Shown: positions 1 to 13,172, numbered from the stretch's first letter. The stretch: 64,000 nucleotides of DNA from Allobosea thiooxidans (GCF_900168195.1 NZ_FUYX01000001.1:62001-126000); one strand, 5' to 3'. The notes: generated by a model not told the origin, from the sequence alone. Made by a program: numbers and translations.

Positions 1-2
1 TG

Positions 3-686
3 CTGATGCCCGGCATCGGCGAGCGCTTCATCTTCTCGCGCGGGCGGCTGTCGCTCGCCTTCTTCATCGCGCTGATGATCCTGCCCGTCGCCCGCCCCTC
101 CCTGCGCATCCCCCCCGATATCTCCGGCGTCGTCGCGCTGCTGATCGGCGAATTGCTGATCGGCCTCGTCATCGGGCTCTGCGCCCGGCTGGTGATGGCC
201 TGCCTGCAGACGGCCGGCACCCTCGTCGCCCAGACCATGGGGCTCGGCTTCGCCATGACCGTCGATCCGACCGGCGGCCTGCAGAACCCCTCGATCGGCA
301 ATTTCCTGACGATGCTCGGCATCACGCTGATCCTGACCACGGACCTGCACCACATCGCCATCGCCGCGATCCATGAAAGCTATCGCCTGCTGCCGCCCGG
401 CGGCGTGCCCGATCTGCCGGACATCCTCACGCTCGCCGTGCAGTCGGCGGCGCGCGGCTTTGCGCTCGCGGTCCAGATCGCCGCGCCCTTCCTGATCTTC
501 GGCCTGCTGTTCAATCTCGGCCTCGGCGTGCTGGCCCGGATGATGCCGCAGCTCCAGGTCTTCTTCCTCGCCGTACCGGCCTCGATCTTCGGCGGCATGC
601 TCGTCCTGCTCGTCGTCATCGGCGTGATGATGAGCGTCTTCATGAACGATCTCGGCGCCTTCCTGCGCCAGTTCACCGGCAACTGA
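3..686 (+). CDS. fliR: Flagellar export-gate protein FliR (5' end outside window)
   Basis: FliR is an inner-membrane component of the flagellar type III export gate, with FliP and FliQ. The visible 227 residues are almost wholly hydrophobic, with several membrane helices and the family's central loop around a TVDPTGGLQNP stretch. The reading frame stays open to the left edge, and FliR proteins are usually about 250 residues, so the ATG at 6 is most likely internal and the N-terminus is missing. flhB starts 7 bp after the stop, as in the common fliR-flhB order. The identification rests on length, hydrophobicity and this pairing. Confidence 0.88.
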   Translation: MMPGIGERFIFSRGRLSLAFFIALMILPVARPSLRIPPDISGVVALLIGELLIGLVIGLCARLVMACLQTAGTLVAQTMGLGFAMTVDPTGGLQNPSIGNFLTMLGITLILTTDLHHIAIAAIHESYRLLPPGGVPDLPDILTLAVQSAARGFALAVQIAAPFLIFGLLFNLGLGVLARMMPQLQVFFLAVPASIFGGMLVLLVVIGVMMSVFMNDLGAFLRQFTGN

Positions 687-693
687 GGTCGCG

Positions 694-1761
694 ATGGCCG
701 AAGATACCGAAAATGAGGACAGGACAGAGGACCCGACCCAGCGAAAGCTGGACGAGGCCACCGAGAAAGGCGACGTCCCCAAATCGCAGGAGATCGGCAC
801 CTTCTTCGTGCTCTGCGGCTTCACGCTGGCGCTGCTGGTCGCCGCCGGCTGGTCGGCCCGCGACGCGATGCTGTCGCTGCGCGGCTTCCTGATGAACGCG
901 CATCAGGTCCCCTCCGACGGCGCCGCCTTCATGCAGGTCACGCGTCAGGGAATATTCACCGGCTTCATGGCGCTCGGCCTGCCCTTCGCCTTCATCCTCT
1001 GCGCCGGCCTTGCCGGCGCCATGCTTCAGCACAAGCCGCTCTGGACCTTCGAGCCGCTGATGCCGAAGTTCAACCGGATCTCGCCGATGGCCGGCGCCAA
1101 GCGGATGTTCGGCAAGGAGGCCTGGGTCAATTTCGCCAAGGGCCTCGCCAAGACCGCCCTGATCGGAACCGTGGTCTGGTACACGCTCTGGAACCAGCAC
1201 GATCGGCTCGAAGCCTTCGTGCAGATGAACGTCGCCGCCCTGATGCCGGCGACGCTCTCGCTCGCCATCAAGCTGATGGGCGCGGTGCTCGCCCTCTTCG
1301 CCATCATCGCGATCGGCGACTTCGCCTGGCAGCGCTTCTCCTGGTACCAGCGCCAGAAGATGACGAAGCAGGAGATCAAGGACGAGTTCAAGAACTCCGA
1401 AGGCAATCCCGAGATCAAGGCGAAGCTGCGCCAGATCCGTGCCCAGCGCGTGCGCAAGCGCATGATGGCGGCAGTGCCGAAGGCGACGGTGATCATCACC
1501 AACCCGACGCACTTCGCCGTCGCCCTGCAATACGAGCCCGGCATGGCGGCGCCGCTCTGCCTGGCGAAGGGCGTCGACAGCATGGCCCTCAAGATCCGCG
1601 AGGTCGCCGGCGAGCATCGCGTGCCGATCGTGGAGAACCCGCCGCTGGCGCGCGCGCTCTACGCCACGGTCGACATCGACGACGAAATTCCTGTCGAACA
1701 TTACCAGGCCGTGGCCGAAGTCATCGGTTACGTCTTGCGCCTGAAGGGTCGGCGCGCCTAA
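694..1761 (+). CDS. flhB: Flagellar export substrate-switch protein FlhB
   Basis: FlhB, 355 aa, is the export-gate protein that switches secretion from rod/hook subunits to filament subunits. The N-terminal cytoplasmic tail (EDRTEDPTQRKLDEA) is typical, followed by four membrane segments (about residues 30-210). The cytoplasmic domain holds the autocleavage motif N270-P271-T272-H273. It lies 7 bp downstream of fliR and is probably co-transcribed. cckA begins 33 bp later with no visible terminator, so read-through into cckA is possible. Confidence 0.96.
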   Translation: MAEDTENEDRTEDPTQRKLDEATEKGDVPKSQEIGTFFVLCGFTLALLVAAGWSARDAMLSLRGFLMNAHQVPSDGAAFMQVTRQGIFTGFMALGLPFAFILCAGLAGAMLQHKPLWTFEPLMPKFNRISPMAGAKRMFGKEAWVNFAKGLAKTALIGTVVWYTLWNQHDRLEAFVQMNVAALMPATLSLAIKLMGAVLALFAIIAIGDFAWQRFSWYQRQKMTKQEIKDEFKNSEGNPEIKAKLRQIRAQRVRKRMMAAVPKATVIITNPTHFAVALQYEPGMAAPLCLAKGVDSMALKIREVAGEHRVPIVENPPLARALYATVDIDDEIPVEHYQAVAEVIGYVLRLKGRRA

Positions 1762-1794
1762 CTCGGCAGGAAATGCGAAGGAAGGACGGCCGCC

Positions 1795-4338
1795 ATGTTA
1801 TCGGTGCGGCCCCAAGCGAACGGACTCCACCGCATGAGCGGCACCACGGCGACCACAACGATCGATCGCTCCGACAAGCCAGGCCATATCGGCGTCATCC
1901 TGCTGGTGGCGGGCCTGCTCGTCGGCGCCGCGATCGCGCTCGGCTTCATCGCCAATGAATGGGCGCAGCCGCTCATCCTCGGGCTCCTCGCCATTCTCTC
2001 GGTGGTCGGTGTCTTCGGCCTCTTCGCCTTCGCCATCGGCCTGATCCAGTTCTCCGGCCGGGCCGCCCGCAACGATCTGACCAAGACCGTTGTGGACAGC
2101 GCGGACGAGGGCATCGTCGTCACCGAGGGCGAGAACGAGATCGTCTATGCCAACGAGGCCTATCTGGCGCTCGCCGGCGCGACAGGCGCCAACGACCTCA
2201 AGCCGGTCGGGCGCCTGCTGACCGGCCGGGCGGATGTCTCGGAGGCGATCTACCGGCTGGCGGCGGCCGCCCGCGAGAATCGCCGCCTCGTCGAGGAGGT
2301 GCGGCTGGAGCCGTCGCTCAACGGGCGCAGCGAGGTCGGCTGGTATCGCGTCCGCGTCGCCCCGGTTCGCCGCGAGACCGGCAACGCCACGCTCTGGTCG
2401 GTGTCCGACATCACCCCCGAGCGCGAGCGCCAGGAGAACGCCTTCCAGGAACTCCAGCACGCCATCGACTATCTCGACCACGCCCCCGCCGGCTTCATCT
2501 CGATCGATGCCGATGGCGAGGTCTCCTATCTCAACGCCACCCTGTCGAGCTGGCTCGACTTCGACCTCGCCCGCTTCGGCTCGGGCGGGCTGCATCTCGA
2601 CGACATCTGCACCCCGGCCGCCGCCGCGCTGATCCAGGCGATCAGGGGCCAGCCGGGCGATGTCCGCGTCGAGGTGCTCGACGTCGACCTGAAGCGCCGC
2701 AACGGCAACCCGCTGCCGGTGCGCCTGCATCACCAGGTCGCCTTCGGACAGGACGGCCGCGCCGGTTCCTCCCGCACCCTCGTCCTCAATCGCGCGCCCG
2801 GCGAGGCCGGCGCCGATGGCGGCAGCGATGCCGAAGTCCGCTTCGCCCGCTTCTTCCATTCCACGCCGATGGCGATCGCCACCATCGACAGGACCGGGGC
2901 GATCCTACGCTCCAACGCCGCCTTTGCCCGCCTCGCGCCGGCCGACAAGCAGCTGCACACCATCCATGACCTGGTCGCGCCGGATGCCGGGCTGGAGCGC
3001 GCAATCGCCGAGGTGGTCGAGGGCAGCGCCGGGGTCAGCCCGCTCGATCTCGCGCTTGCCGGCGAGGACGGGCGTTCGGCCAAGCTCTACCTCACCCCCG
3101 TCGCGGCCTCCGAGGACGGCGACGGCGAGCGCGCCATCGTCTACGCGCTGGAGACCACGGCCGAGCGCAAGCTGCGCGACAATATGGACCAGGCCGGCAA
3201 GATGCAGGCGGTCGGCCAGCTCGCCGGCGGCATCGCGCACGACTTCAACAACGTGCTGCAGGTCATCATCAACGCCTCCGAGTTCCTGCTCGCGAGCCAC
3301 CGGCCGACCGACCCGTCCTTCCCGGACATCATGCAGATCAAGCAGAATGCCTACCGCGCCGCGGCGCTGGTCCGGCAGCTGCTCGCCTTCTCGCGCCGCC
3401 AGACCCTGCGCCCGCAGGTGCTGGAGCTCGGCGAGGTGCTCTCCGATCTCTCGCTGATGCTGAAGCGCGTCGTCGCCGACAAGGTCACGCTCGACGTCCG
3501 CCAGGGCCGCGACCTCTGGCCGGTCAAGGCCGATCTCGGCCAGCTCGAGCAGGTCATCGTCAACCTCGCCGTCAACGCCCGCGACGCCATGCCGGATGGC
3601 GGCAAGCTGACGGTGCGCACCCGCAACCTCGCCCGCGAGGACTGCGCGAGCGTCCACCACGCCGCCCTGCCCGCCGACGACTACGTGCTGCTCGAGGTCG
3701 AGGACACCGGCACCGGTATCCCGCAGGAGCATATCGACAAGATCTTCGAGCCCTTCTTCACCACCAAGGAGGTCGGCAAGGGCACCGGCCTCGGCCTCTC
3801 CATGGTCTACGGCATCGTCAAGCAGACCGGCGGCTACGTCTTCGTCGATTCCACCATCGGCAAGGGCACGGCCTTCCAGATCTTCCTGCCGCGCCACGTC
3901 CCGAGCCAGGAGGAGATCGCCGCCGAGGCCGCCGCCAAGGAAGCGCCGAAGAAGCTCGCCGCCGACCATACCGGCGCCGGCGTCATCCTGCTGGTCGAGG
4001 ACGAGGACGCGGTGCGCGCGCTCAACGCCCGCATGCTGGTCTCGCGGGGCTATACCGTCCACGAGGCAGCGTCGGGCGTCGAGGCGCTCGACATCTTCCT
4101 GAAGAACGACGGCCAGATCGACCTCGTCGTCTCCGACGTCGTCATGCCCGAGATGGACGGCCCGACCCTGCTCGGCGAGCTGCGCCAGCGCAACCCGAAC
4201 ACCAAGGTCGTCTTCGTTTCCGGCTATGCCGAGGAGGCCTTCCGCAAGAACCTGCCCGAGGGCGAAGGCTTCCACTTCCTGCCGAAGCCCTTCACCATGA
4301 AGCAGCTCGTCGAGACCGTGAAGGCGGCGATGGGCTGA
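1795..4338 (+). CDS. cckA: Hybrid sensor kinase CckA
   Basis: Cell-cycle hybrid histidine kinase, 847 aa. In alphaproteobacteria CckA passes phosphate through ChpT to CtrA and CpdR. Visible order: two membrane helices (about residues 30-80), PAS-like sensor segments (about 95-450), a HisKA domain with H482 in an AHDFNN motif, an HATPase domain with N-box [14 protein letters not shown] and G-boxes ending GTGLGLSM, and a C-terminal receiver with D781 ([12 protein letters not shown]). A purine-rich AAGGAAGGA lies upstream of the ATG at 1795; the ATG at 1834 is a weaker alternative. The cckA-recA order recurs in Hyphomicrobiales, which supports the name. Confidence 0.93.
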   Translation: MLSVRPQANGLHRMSGTTATTTIDRSDKPGHIGVILLVAGLLVGAAIALGFIANEWAQPLILGLLAILSVVGVFGLFAFAIGLIQFSGRAARNDLTKTVVDSADEGIVVTEGENEIVYANEAYLALAGATGANDLKPVGRLLTGRADVSEAIYRLAAAARENRRLVEEVRLEPSLNGRSEVGWYRVRVAPVRRETGNATLWSVSDITPERERQENAFQELQHAIDYLDHAPAGFISIDADGEVSYLNATLSSWLDFDLARFGSGGLHLDDICTPAAAALIQAIRGQPGDVRVEVLDVDLKRRNGNPLPVRLHHQVAFGQDGRAGSSRTLVLNRAPGEAGADGGSDAEVRFARFFHSTPMAIATIDRTGAILRSNAAFARLAPADKQLHTIHDLVAPDAGLERAIAEVVEGSAGVSPLDLALAGEDGRSAKLYLTPVAASEDGDGERAIVYALETTAERKLRDNMDQAGKMQAVGQLAGGIAHDFNNVLQVIINASEFLLASHRPTDPSFPDIMQIKQNAYRAAALVRQLLAFSRRQTLRPQVLELGEVLSDLSLMLKRVVADKVTLDVRQGRDLWPVKADLGQLEQVIVNLAVNARDAMPDGGKLTVRTRNLAREDCASVHHAALPADDYVLLEVEDTGTGIPQEHIDKIFEPFFTTKEVGKGTGLGLSMVYGIVKQTGGYVFVDSTIGKGTAFQIFLPRHVPSQEEIAAEAAAKEAPKKLAADHTGAGVILLVEDEDAVRALNARMLVSRGYTVHEAASGVEALDIFLKNDGQIDLVVSDVVMPEMDGPTLLGELRQRNPNTKVVFVSGYAEEAFRKNLPEGEGFHFLPKPFTMKQLVETVKAAMG

Positions 4339-4358
4339 GCCCGGAAGGTCTTCCGCAC

Positions 4359-4571
4359 CGTCGTTCCGGGGCTTCGCATCGGCGAAGAGCCTGGAACCCA
4401 TGGCCACGACGCCATTCCAGCTATCGTCATGCTCGCCCTTGTGGCGGGCATCCACCTCCTGAACGCCACATTGCACGAAGGCGGCCGTGGATGGTCGGGA
4501 CAAGCCCGCCCCACGGAAATGTCGTGTTCATGGGCTCCGGGCTCAGGCCTTCAGCCTGCCCCGGAATGACG
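4359..4571. repeat. Palindromic intergenic repeat class D, interrupted by a class B element
   Basis: The left arm begins CGTCGTTCCGGGGC and runs to GGAACCCATGG near 4402. The right arm begins near 4518 with CATGGGCTCCGGG and ends GCCCCGGAATGACG. The arms are imperfect inverse complements and would form a long stem if the central class B element were absent. No ORF belongs to it. Confidence 0.7.
4425..4510. repeat. Palindromic intergenic repeat class B, copy 1 (right end truncated)
   Basis: Starts CGTCATGCTCGCCCTTGTGG and continues to GTGGATGGTCGGGACAAGCCCG, closely matching the element at 63398-63490. The usual terminal CCATGACG of the right arm is missing here. The element lies inside the class D palindrome. 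Confidence 0.7.
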
Positions 4572-4627
4572 GCATCGCCATGCCGAAATCATCACCCCCG
4601 CGTTCTCCTGACAGAAACTGACATCGA

Positions 4628-4642
4628 GAACAAAAAAAGAAC
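4628..4642. promoter_or_regulatory. LexA (SOS) box of recA
   Basis: GAAC at 4628-4631 and GAAC at 4639-4642 are separated by exactly seven A residues: GAAC-N7-GAAC. This is the direct-repeat LexA operator of alphaproteobacteria, unlike the CTGT-N8-ACAG box of gammaproteobacteria. It sits about 85 bp upstream of the recA start, as expected for SOS control. Confidence 0.88.
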
Positions 4643-4726
4643 TTGCCCCTAAGAACAAAGAGTGATCATTCTCCTGTCAAGATTGATTGAGATGTCCCCT
4701 TGGCCCTGCCATAAGGAGCCCGAACC

Positions 4727-5812
<1,086 letters not shown>

Positions 5813-5824
5813 GACAACCAATGC

Positions 5825-5923
5825 CGTCATGCTCGGGCTTGACCCGAGCATCTCAGGCCGAATGAGGCGGCCTATCCTGAGAGAGATTCTCGGGTCTACG
5901 CTTCGCTCCGCCCGAGAATGACG
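5825..5923. repeat. Palindromic intergenic repeat class C, copy 1
   Basis: Begins CGTCATGCTCGGGCTTGACC and ends CGCCCGAGAATGACG, with internal complementary arms (CTCGGGCTTGACCCGAG and the TTCTCGGG/CCCGAGAA pair). The second copy is inverted, at 13729-13822. It starts 12 bp after the recA stop. Confidence 0.68.
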
Positions 5924-5936
5924 TTCCAGCCCAAGC

Positions 5937-5960
5937 GGGCGGCCTTCGGGCCGCCCTTTT
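5937..5960 (+). terminator. Intrinsic terminator after recA
   Basis: An 8-bp GC stem, GGGCGGCC/GGCCGCCC, with a TTCG tetraloop is followed by TTTTCGTTT. It lies beyond the repeat and separates recA from alaS. Confidence 0.85.
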
Positions 5961-6094
5961 CGTTTGCCGATAAGGCCTTGCAGGTGGTGCGCTGCAACGA
6001 GCTTTCTGGACAGGGGCGAGCCGCCTGACTAGAACCGGTCCTTCCCGCCGGGCGCGAGCCCGGCCCCTGCCCGTTTTGAGAAGCGCAACGAGCG

Positions 6095-8736
<2,642 letters not shown>

Positions 8737-8737
<1 letters not shown>

Positions 8738-9381
8738 TGCGAACCGGCGGGGCAGGCCTGAGGCTTTCCCGCCGCGCCCTGTTGCTGGCTGCCGGCCTCT
8801 GGCCGGCGGCTGCCCTTGCGCAGAAGAAGAAGCCTGCGCCGGCAACCGGCCCCGCCATGTCGGCGGCACGGACCATCGTGGCCGGCGCGCCGCTCGGCGT
8901 CTTCCTGAGCCAACCACCGCAGGGCGCTCGCCTTGCCATAGCCCGCCCCGAGCACCCCGCCAGCAGCGCGATCGTCGTGGTCGAGCCGCAGAACACGGTG
9001 CCCGCCCTGCCCACGCCCGGCGTCGCCGGCACCTATGAGCTACGCCTGACCGCCGAGAAGGATGGCACACCCGTCATCCTGCTGCGCCAGCCGCTCGTCA
9101 CCACCGAGCCCAGCGCCACGCTCGCCGCACCCGGCCGCGTCGGCCGCAGCCAGGCGCTGCCCGTGCGTGGCATCGGGCCGAACGGCGAGCAGGATCGCGT
9201 CGTGCTGGTTGCCGCCGACGCTCCCATCGAGGCGGAAGGCCCGCGCTTCTTCCCGGCGGAGAATGTCGAGTCGGTGCTGGAAGCGCCGGATCAGCCGGGC
9301 AGCTACGAGCTGCGCTATGTGATGAACGCCCCGGTCAGCGGGCTGCGCATCCTCGCCCGCCGCGCCGTCGTCGTGGAGTGA
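8737..9381 (+). CDS. Exported protein of unknown function, coupled to alaS
   Basis: 214 aa, not recognised. The first 28 residues form an export signal with a twin arginine (SRRALLLAAG) and a likely cleavage site after LALA (residue 28), so Tat or Sec export to the periplasm is possible. The mature part is Ala/Pro-rich with beta-rich segments and two GTYELR/GSYELR repeats (about residues 98 and 186). That spacing suggests two tandem Ig-like or VWA-associated beta modules, which is an inference. The ATG overlaps the alaS stop by one base. Confidence 0.72.
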
Positions 9382-9427
9382 TCCGGACGCTCGCCGGGGC
9401 CGCCTGCAACCTCGCGCGGCGAGTACT

Positions 9428-9616
9428 TCAGCCCATCGCTTCGCGCTTCTTGAGCAGCTCGTTGAGCAGGTCCTGCTGCTCGTTGAGCCGCGTCGCCAGC
9501 CGCTCCTCGGCGGCGGCGCCCGAGACGCCCGTGGCCTGTTCCATCAGCTCGGCGATATTCCTCCGGGCAATGGCGATCCGCTCGTCGAGTTCCATCTGCG
9601 AAGCGTTCTCAGGCAT
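9428..9616 (-). CDS. Small coiled-coil protein
   Basis: 62 aa, not recognised. It is highly charged and helical, with a probable coiled coil over most of its length (heptad-like ERLATRLNEQQDLLNELLKK). GGAGAG lies about 6 bp upstream of the ATG on the minus strand. It converges with the exported-protein gene ending at 9381. No signal peptide, membrane segment or Cys motif. Probably a cytoplasmic small protein. Confidence 0.6.
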   Translation of the reverse strand: MPENASQMELDERIAIARRNIAELMEQATGVSGAAAEERLATRLNEQQDLLNELLKKREAMG

Positions 9617-9724
9617 CCCAGCTCTCCGTATCGGCCAGTCTTCTTTCGACTACAGCGACAGTCAGCGCCCTCGCCAGCAGGAAAGGGCGCACCGTCCTCA
9701 TGCACGAAGCGCCCACCCGCATTG

Positions 9725-9749
9725 GCTCCCATCATATCGATATGGGAGC
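9725..9749. other. Inverted repeat GCTCCCAT-N9-ATGGGAGC
   Basis: Perfect 8-bp arms separated by 9 bp lie in the gap between the small coiled-coil gene and icd. It has no T-tract, so it is not an obvious terminator. It could be an operator for the small gene (start 109 bp away), but this is uncertain. Confidence 0.35.
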
Positions 9750-9827
9750 GGGTGGTCACGTCGTCCAGCAGCGACCGACAACGCGCACCCAAGCGCCGTC
9801 GTTCCCTGTCCTGGCTGTGCGCCAATG

Positions 9828-9854
9828 AAAAAGCCCGGCCTTTCGGCCGGGCTT
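9828..9854 (-). terminator. Intrinsic terminator after icd
   Basis: On the minus strand, a 10-bp stem AAGCCCGGCC/GGCCGGGCTT with a 4-nt loop is followed by TTTTTCATT. It lies 26 bp after the icd stop. Confidence 0.85.
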
Positions 9855-9879
9855 CGTCAGTTTCGCGTGAGGGCGTGCC

Positions 9880-11094
9880 TCAGGCCGCCATCGCCTTCTT
9901 CATGTTCTCGCTGACCTTCTCGAGGAAGCCGGTCGTCGAGAGCCACTTCTGGTCGGCGCCGACCAGCAGTGCGAGGTCCTTGGTCATGTCGCCGGCCTCG
10001 ACCGTGTCGACCGTGACCTTCTCGAGCAGCGAAGCGAACTTGGCGAGCTCGGCGTTGTTGTCGAGCTTGGCGCGGTGGGCCAGGCCACGCGTCCAGGCGA
10101 AGATCGAGGCGATCGAGTTCGTCGAGGTCTCGCGGCCCTTCTGGTGCTCGCGATAGTGGCGAGTGACGGTGCCGTGCGCCGCTTCCGCCTCGACGGTCTT
10201 GCCGTCCGGCGTCATCAGCACCGAGGTCATCAGGCCGAGCGAGCCGAAGCCCTGCGCCACCGTGTCCGACTGCACGTCGCCGTCGTAGTTCTTGCAGGCC
10301 CAGACATAGCCACCCGACCACTTCATCGCCGAGGCGACCATGTCGTCGATCAGGCGGTGCTCGTAGGTGATGCCGAGCTTGTCGAACTCCGCCTTGAACT
10401 CCTTCTCGTAGATCTCCTGGAAGATGTCCTTGAAGCGCCCGTCATAGGTCTTGAGGATGGTGTTCTTGGTCGAGAGATAGACCGGGTACTTGCGGATCAG
10501 GCCGTAGTTCAGCGAGGCGCGGGCGAAGTCGCGGATCGAGTCGTCGAGATTGTACATCGCCATGGCGACGCCGGCGTCCGGGGCCTTGAAGACCTCCTTC
10601 TCGATGACGTTGCCGTCTTCCCCGACGAACTTGATCGACAGCGTGCCCTTGCCCGGGAACTTGAAATCGGTGGCGCGATACTGGTCGCCATAGGCATGGC
10701 GGCCGATGACGATCGGCTGGGTCCAGCCGGGCACCAGGCGCGGGACGTTCTTGCAGATGATCGGCTCGCGGAAGATCACGCCGCCGAGGATGTTGCGGAT
10801 CGTGCCGTTCGGCGACTTCCACATCTGCTTCAGGTTGAATTCCTTCACGCGGGCCTCGTCCGGCGTGATGGTCGCGCACTTCACGGCGACGCCGTGCTTC
10901 TTGGTGGCGTTGGCGGCATCGATCGTGACCTGGTCGTTGGTCGCGTCGCGGTTCTCGACCGAGAGGTCGTAATAGTCGAGCTCGAGGTCCAGATACGGGA
11001 AGATCAGCGTGTCCTTGATCTTCTGCCAGATGATCCGGGTCATCTCGTCGCCGTCCATGTCGACGACCGGGTTGGCGACCTTGATCTTGCTCAT
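9880..11094 (-). CDS. icd: NADP-dependent isocitrate dehydrogenase, eukaryotic-type
   Basis: 404 aa; converts isocitrate to 2-oxoglutarate and CO2 with NADP+ in the TCA cycle. The N-terminus [20 protein letters not shown], the [12 protein letters not shown] substrate-binding segment, the DDMVAS metal-binding aspartates and the GTVTRHYR cofactor segment place it in the homodimeric subfamily that includes mitochondrial/cytosolic IDH. This differs from the E. coli Icd type and is usual in alphaproteobacteria. Monocistronic, with its own terminator. Confidence 0.95.
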   Translation of the reverse strand: MSKIKVANPVVDMDGDEMTRIIWQKIKDTLIFPYLDLELDYYDLSVENRDATNDQVTIDAANATKKHGVAVKCATITPDEARVKEFNLKQMWKSPNGTIRNILGGVIFREPIICKNVPRLVPGWTQPIVIGRHAYGDQYRATDFKFPGKGTLSIKFVGEDGNVIEKEVFKAPDAGVAMAMYNLDDSIRDFARASLNYGLIRKYPVYLSTKNTILKTYDGRFKDIFQEIYEKEFKAEFDKLGITYEHRLIDDMVASAMKWSGGYVWACKNYDGDVQSDTVAQGFGSLGLMTSVLMTPDGKTVEAEAAHGTVTRHYREHQKGRETSTNSIASIFAWTRGLAHRAKLDNNAELAKFASLLEKVTVDTVEAGDMTKDLALLVGADQKWLSTTGFLEKVSENMKKAMAA

Positions 11095-11307
11095 GCGATG
11101 ACCCCTGTGCTCTCCAGATAGAACGGTCCCGGGCCCGGCTTGCGGCCGCGGCCCGCGGCTGGGTCGCTTCCTAGCGGGTTAGAGGCAGCGGGGGAAGCGC
11201 GGCTTTCGGGCAATCTGATGCATGCCGATTATGCTGCACTGCCGCAAAATCGGCACCTTCCCGGCCTAGCCTGACCTACCGCTCGTCACAGCGACAGGAC
11301 GAACGAC

Positions 11308-12126
11308 GTGCTCCGCCCGATTTGGCCCCTTTCCGCCGCAGCAGCGGCTGCGTTGATCCTCGCCTGCATCGCGGGCGCCGACCCGGTTTCCGCCCAGGAC
11401 GACACGCTGGAGCCCTTCGCGATCCAGCTGCCGATCCCGCGAGCGGCCCTGCTGGATCCCGATGCCGACGAGGCGGCTGCTGCGGAAGCGACGGTCTCCG
11501 GCGCCGATGCGGTGATCTTCAACCCGGCTCTCGCGGCGATCGGCCGCGCCAGCGCCGCCTCCGGTGCGCATCTGCGCGCCCGGGCGCCGATCCCCGTCGA
11601 CATCATCCGCAACGGCTTCGCCGCGCGCCAGGATACGATGAGCGCTGCCCAAGACCGGTCTGTCGGCTTCAAGCTCGGCAAGGATGTCTTCTCGCTCTCG
11701 ACCACGCTCTCCGCGCCCGCCAGCGCCGGCGCGACGCGCGATGCGCAGATCAGCTGGCGCCTGGCCCAGCCGATCTCCTCCGGCCGGGGCTTCATCTGGG
11801 GCTTGGCCACCGGGGGCGGCAGCTCGCTCTACGGCAATCCCGAGCATACCGGCGAGGCACTGATCGGCTACCGCCACGAGCTGATTCCGCATCTGACGCT
11901 GACGTCCCAGCTCGCCATGGCCGGCAACTACGTCTTCGCGCCGGGCGACGGGCTGCATTCCGCCCTGACGCCGGAGATGAAGCTCTCCGTCGATCTCGCC
12001 AAGCTCGCGGACCTGCCCTGGCAGACCTCCTTCGACCTGGCGCTGGCGCGCAAGCTGCCGCTCGTCGCCAGCGATTTCGAGACGCAAGGACGCGCCATGC
12101 TGTCTTTCAAGTACAAGCTGCGCTGA
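11308..12126 (+). CDS. Exported protein of unknown function
   Basis: 272 aa, not recognised. The GTG start is followed by a hydrophobic export signal with probable cleavage near SAQ (residue 30). An LILAC sequence inside it is a weak lipobox. The mature part has alternating patterns (GFKLGKDVFSLSTTL, GRGFIWGLATGGG, LMLSFKYKLR-like C-terminus) that suggest beta strands and possibly an outer-membrane barrel. The last residue is Arg rather than the usual Phe, which argues against a classical porin. It is monocistronic and divergent from icd, with 213 bp between. Confidence 0.68.
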   Translation: MLRPIWPLSAAAAAALILACIAGADPVSAQDDTLEPFAIQLPIPRAALLDPDADEAAAAEATVSGADAVIFNPALAAIGRASAASGAHLRARAPIPVDIIRNGFAARQDTMSAAQDRSVGFKLGKDVFSLSTTLSAPASAGATRDAQISWRLAQPISSGRGFIWGLATGGGSSLYGNPEHTGEALIGYRHELIPHLTLTSQLAMAGNYVFAPGDGLHSALTPEMKLSVDLAKLADLPWQTSFDLALARKLPLVASDFETQGRAMLSFKYKLR

Positions 12127-12204
12127 CTCGCCCGGCCGTCACGGCATGCCGGCCTGCAGGCAGCGCCCTTTCCCGCCGCGGCCCGCCGCACTAGCTTGCC
12201 GCTC

Positions 12205-12942
12205 ATGACAGCATCGACTTCGACCAAATTCGCTCTCGTCACCGGCGGCACGCGCGGCATCGGCGCCGGCGCCGCCCTCGCTTTGGCCCAATCCGGCTAC
12301 GAGGTCCTCGCCACCGGCCTGACCGAGGAGGAAGTCGTCGCCGCCCCGGCCCACCCGGCCATCCGCCACGCCCGGCTCGACGTGACCAGCGACGATCAGG
12401 TCGCGGCAATCGTCGCGACCTGCCCGCGCATCGACGCGCTGGTGAACTGCGCCGGCATGATCCAGCGCGGCGGCAAGGAATTCGAGATCGACGCCTTCCG
12501 CCTGACCATCGAGGTCAACCTCAACGGCACGATGCGGATGTGCCTCGCCGCGAAGGACAAGCTCGCCGCCAAGGCCGCGGACAAGGCCGGCGGCGCCGTC
12601 GTCAACATCGCCTCGATGCTGACCTTCCACGGCTCGGCCTTCGCGCCCGGCTATGCCGCGTCCAAGGGCGGTATCGGCCAGCTCACCAAATCGCTCGCCG
12701 CTGCCTGGGCCCCGGAGGGCATCCGCGTCAACGCCGTGGCGCCGGGCTGGATCGAGACCGAGCTGACCCGCCCGCTCGTCGAGGATGCGGAGCGCTCCGC
12801 GCCGATCCTGGCCCGCACGCCGATGGGCCGCTGGGGCAAGCCGGGCGATGTCGGCGGCGCCATCGCCTTCCTGCTCTCGGACGCGGCCGAGTTCGTCACC
12901 GGCGCCATCCTGCCGGTCGATGGCGGCTATCTCGCGGTTTAG
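12205..12942 (+). CDS. Short-chain dehydrogenase/reductase
   Basis: 245 aa, classical SDR. The Rossmann motif TGGTRGIG is at the N-terminus, NCAG at about residue 82, then a serine in NIASML and the catalytic YAASK. The C-terminal segment FVTGAILPVDGGYLAV is also typical. The substrate cannot be read from sequence. The ATG at 12205 is preferred over the TTG at 12196, though neither has a strong RBS. A cupin dioxygenase gene follows after a palindromic repeat; a shared pathway is possible but unproven. Confidence 0.88.
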   Translation: MTASTSTKFALVTGGTRGIGAGAALALAQSGYEVLATGLTEEEVVAAPAHPAIRHARLDVTSDDQVAAIVATCPRIDALVNCAGMIQRGGKEFEIDAFRLTIEVNLNGTMRMCLAAKDKLAAKAADKAGGAVVNIASMLTFHGSAFAPGYAASKGGIGQLTKSLAAAWAPEGIRVNAVAPGWIETELTRPLVEDAERSAPILARTPMGRWGKPGDVGGAIAFLLSDAAEFVTGAILPVDGGYLAV

Positions 12943-12967
12943 GATATTTTCCCCGAACGAAAGAGGC

Positions 12968-13066
12968 CGTCATTGCGAGCGCGGCGAAGCAATCCAGGGG
13001 GACCGGGTGGAGTGCCTCGCCAAGTCCCCCTGGATCGCTTCGTCGCTGACGCCCCTCGCAATGACG
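12968..13066. repeat. Palindromic intergenic repeat class A, copy 1
   Basis: Starts CGTCATTGCGAGCGCGGCGA and ends CCCCTCGCAATGACG. The two halves (AAGCAATCCAGGGGGA and TCCCCCTGGATCGCTT) are inverse complements. It lies between the SDR and cupin genes. Confidence 0.75.
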
Positions 13067-13172
13067 GAAGCGGCGATACTTCGGAAAATGACGTTACTTC
13101 AAACGCTTGTACGGAAATATTGAATCGGACTGGACACCCGTTGAATCAGATCATCAGCATGGGAGAGACGCC

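Larger units (their letters stand above)
4339..4726. other. cckA-recA intergenic region with nested palindromic repeats
   Basis: This 388-bp gap contains no convincing gene. About 4359-4571 is a large imperfect palindrome of class D, with a second palindromic element (class B) inside it at about 4425-4510. To the right of the repeats are the LexA box and a recA ribosome binding site, AAGGAG, at about 4713-4718. Open frames crossing the gap come from the repeats. Confidence 0.75.

Noticed and set aside
1798-2859. 353-residue minus-strand frame opposite cckA, and the similar one at 2905-4503
   Set aside because: Shadow frames of the CckA coding strand; no start context and no recognisable domain.
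9544-9825. 93-residue minus-strand ORF upstream of the small coiled-coil gene
   Set aside because: Overlaps the better supported 62-residue gene in another frame, lacks an RBS and has no family character.
12968-13066. Class A repeats as rho-independent terminators
   Set aside because: They form stem-loops but have no T-tract and occur in gaps irrespective of gene direction; they are better described as dispersed palindromic elements.
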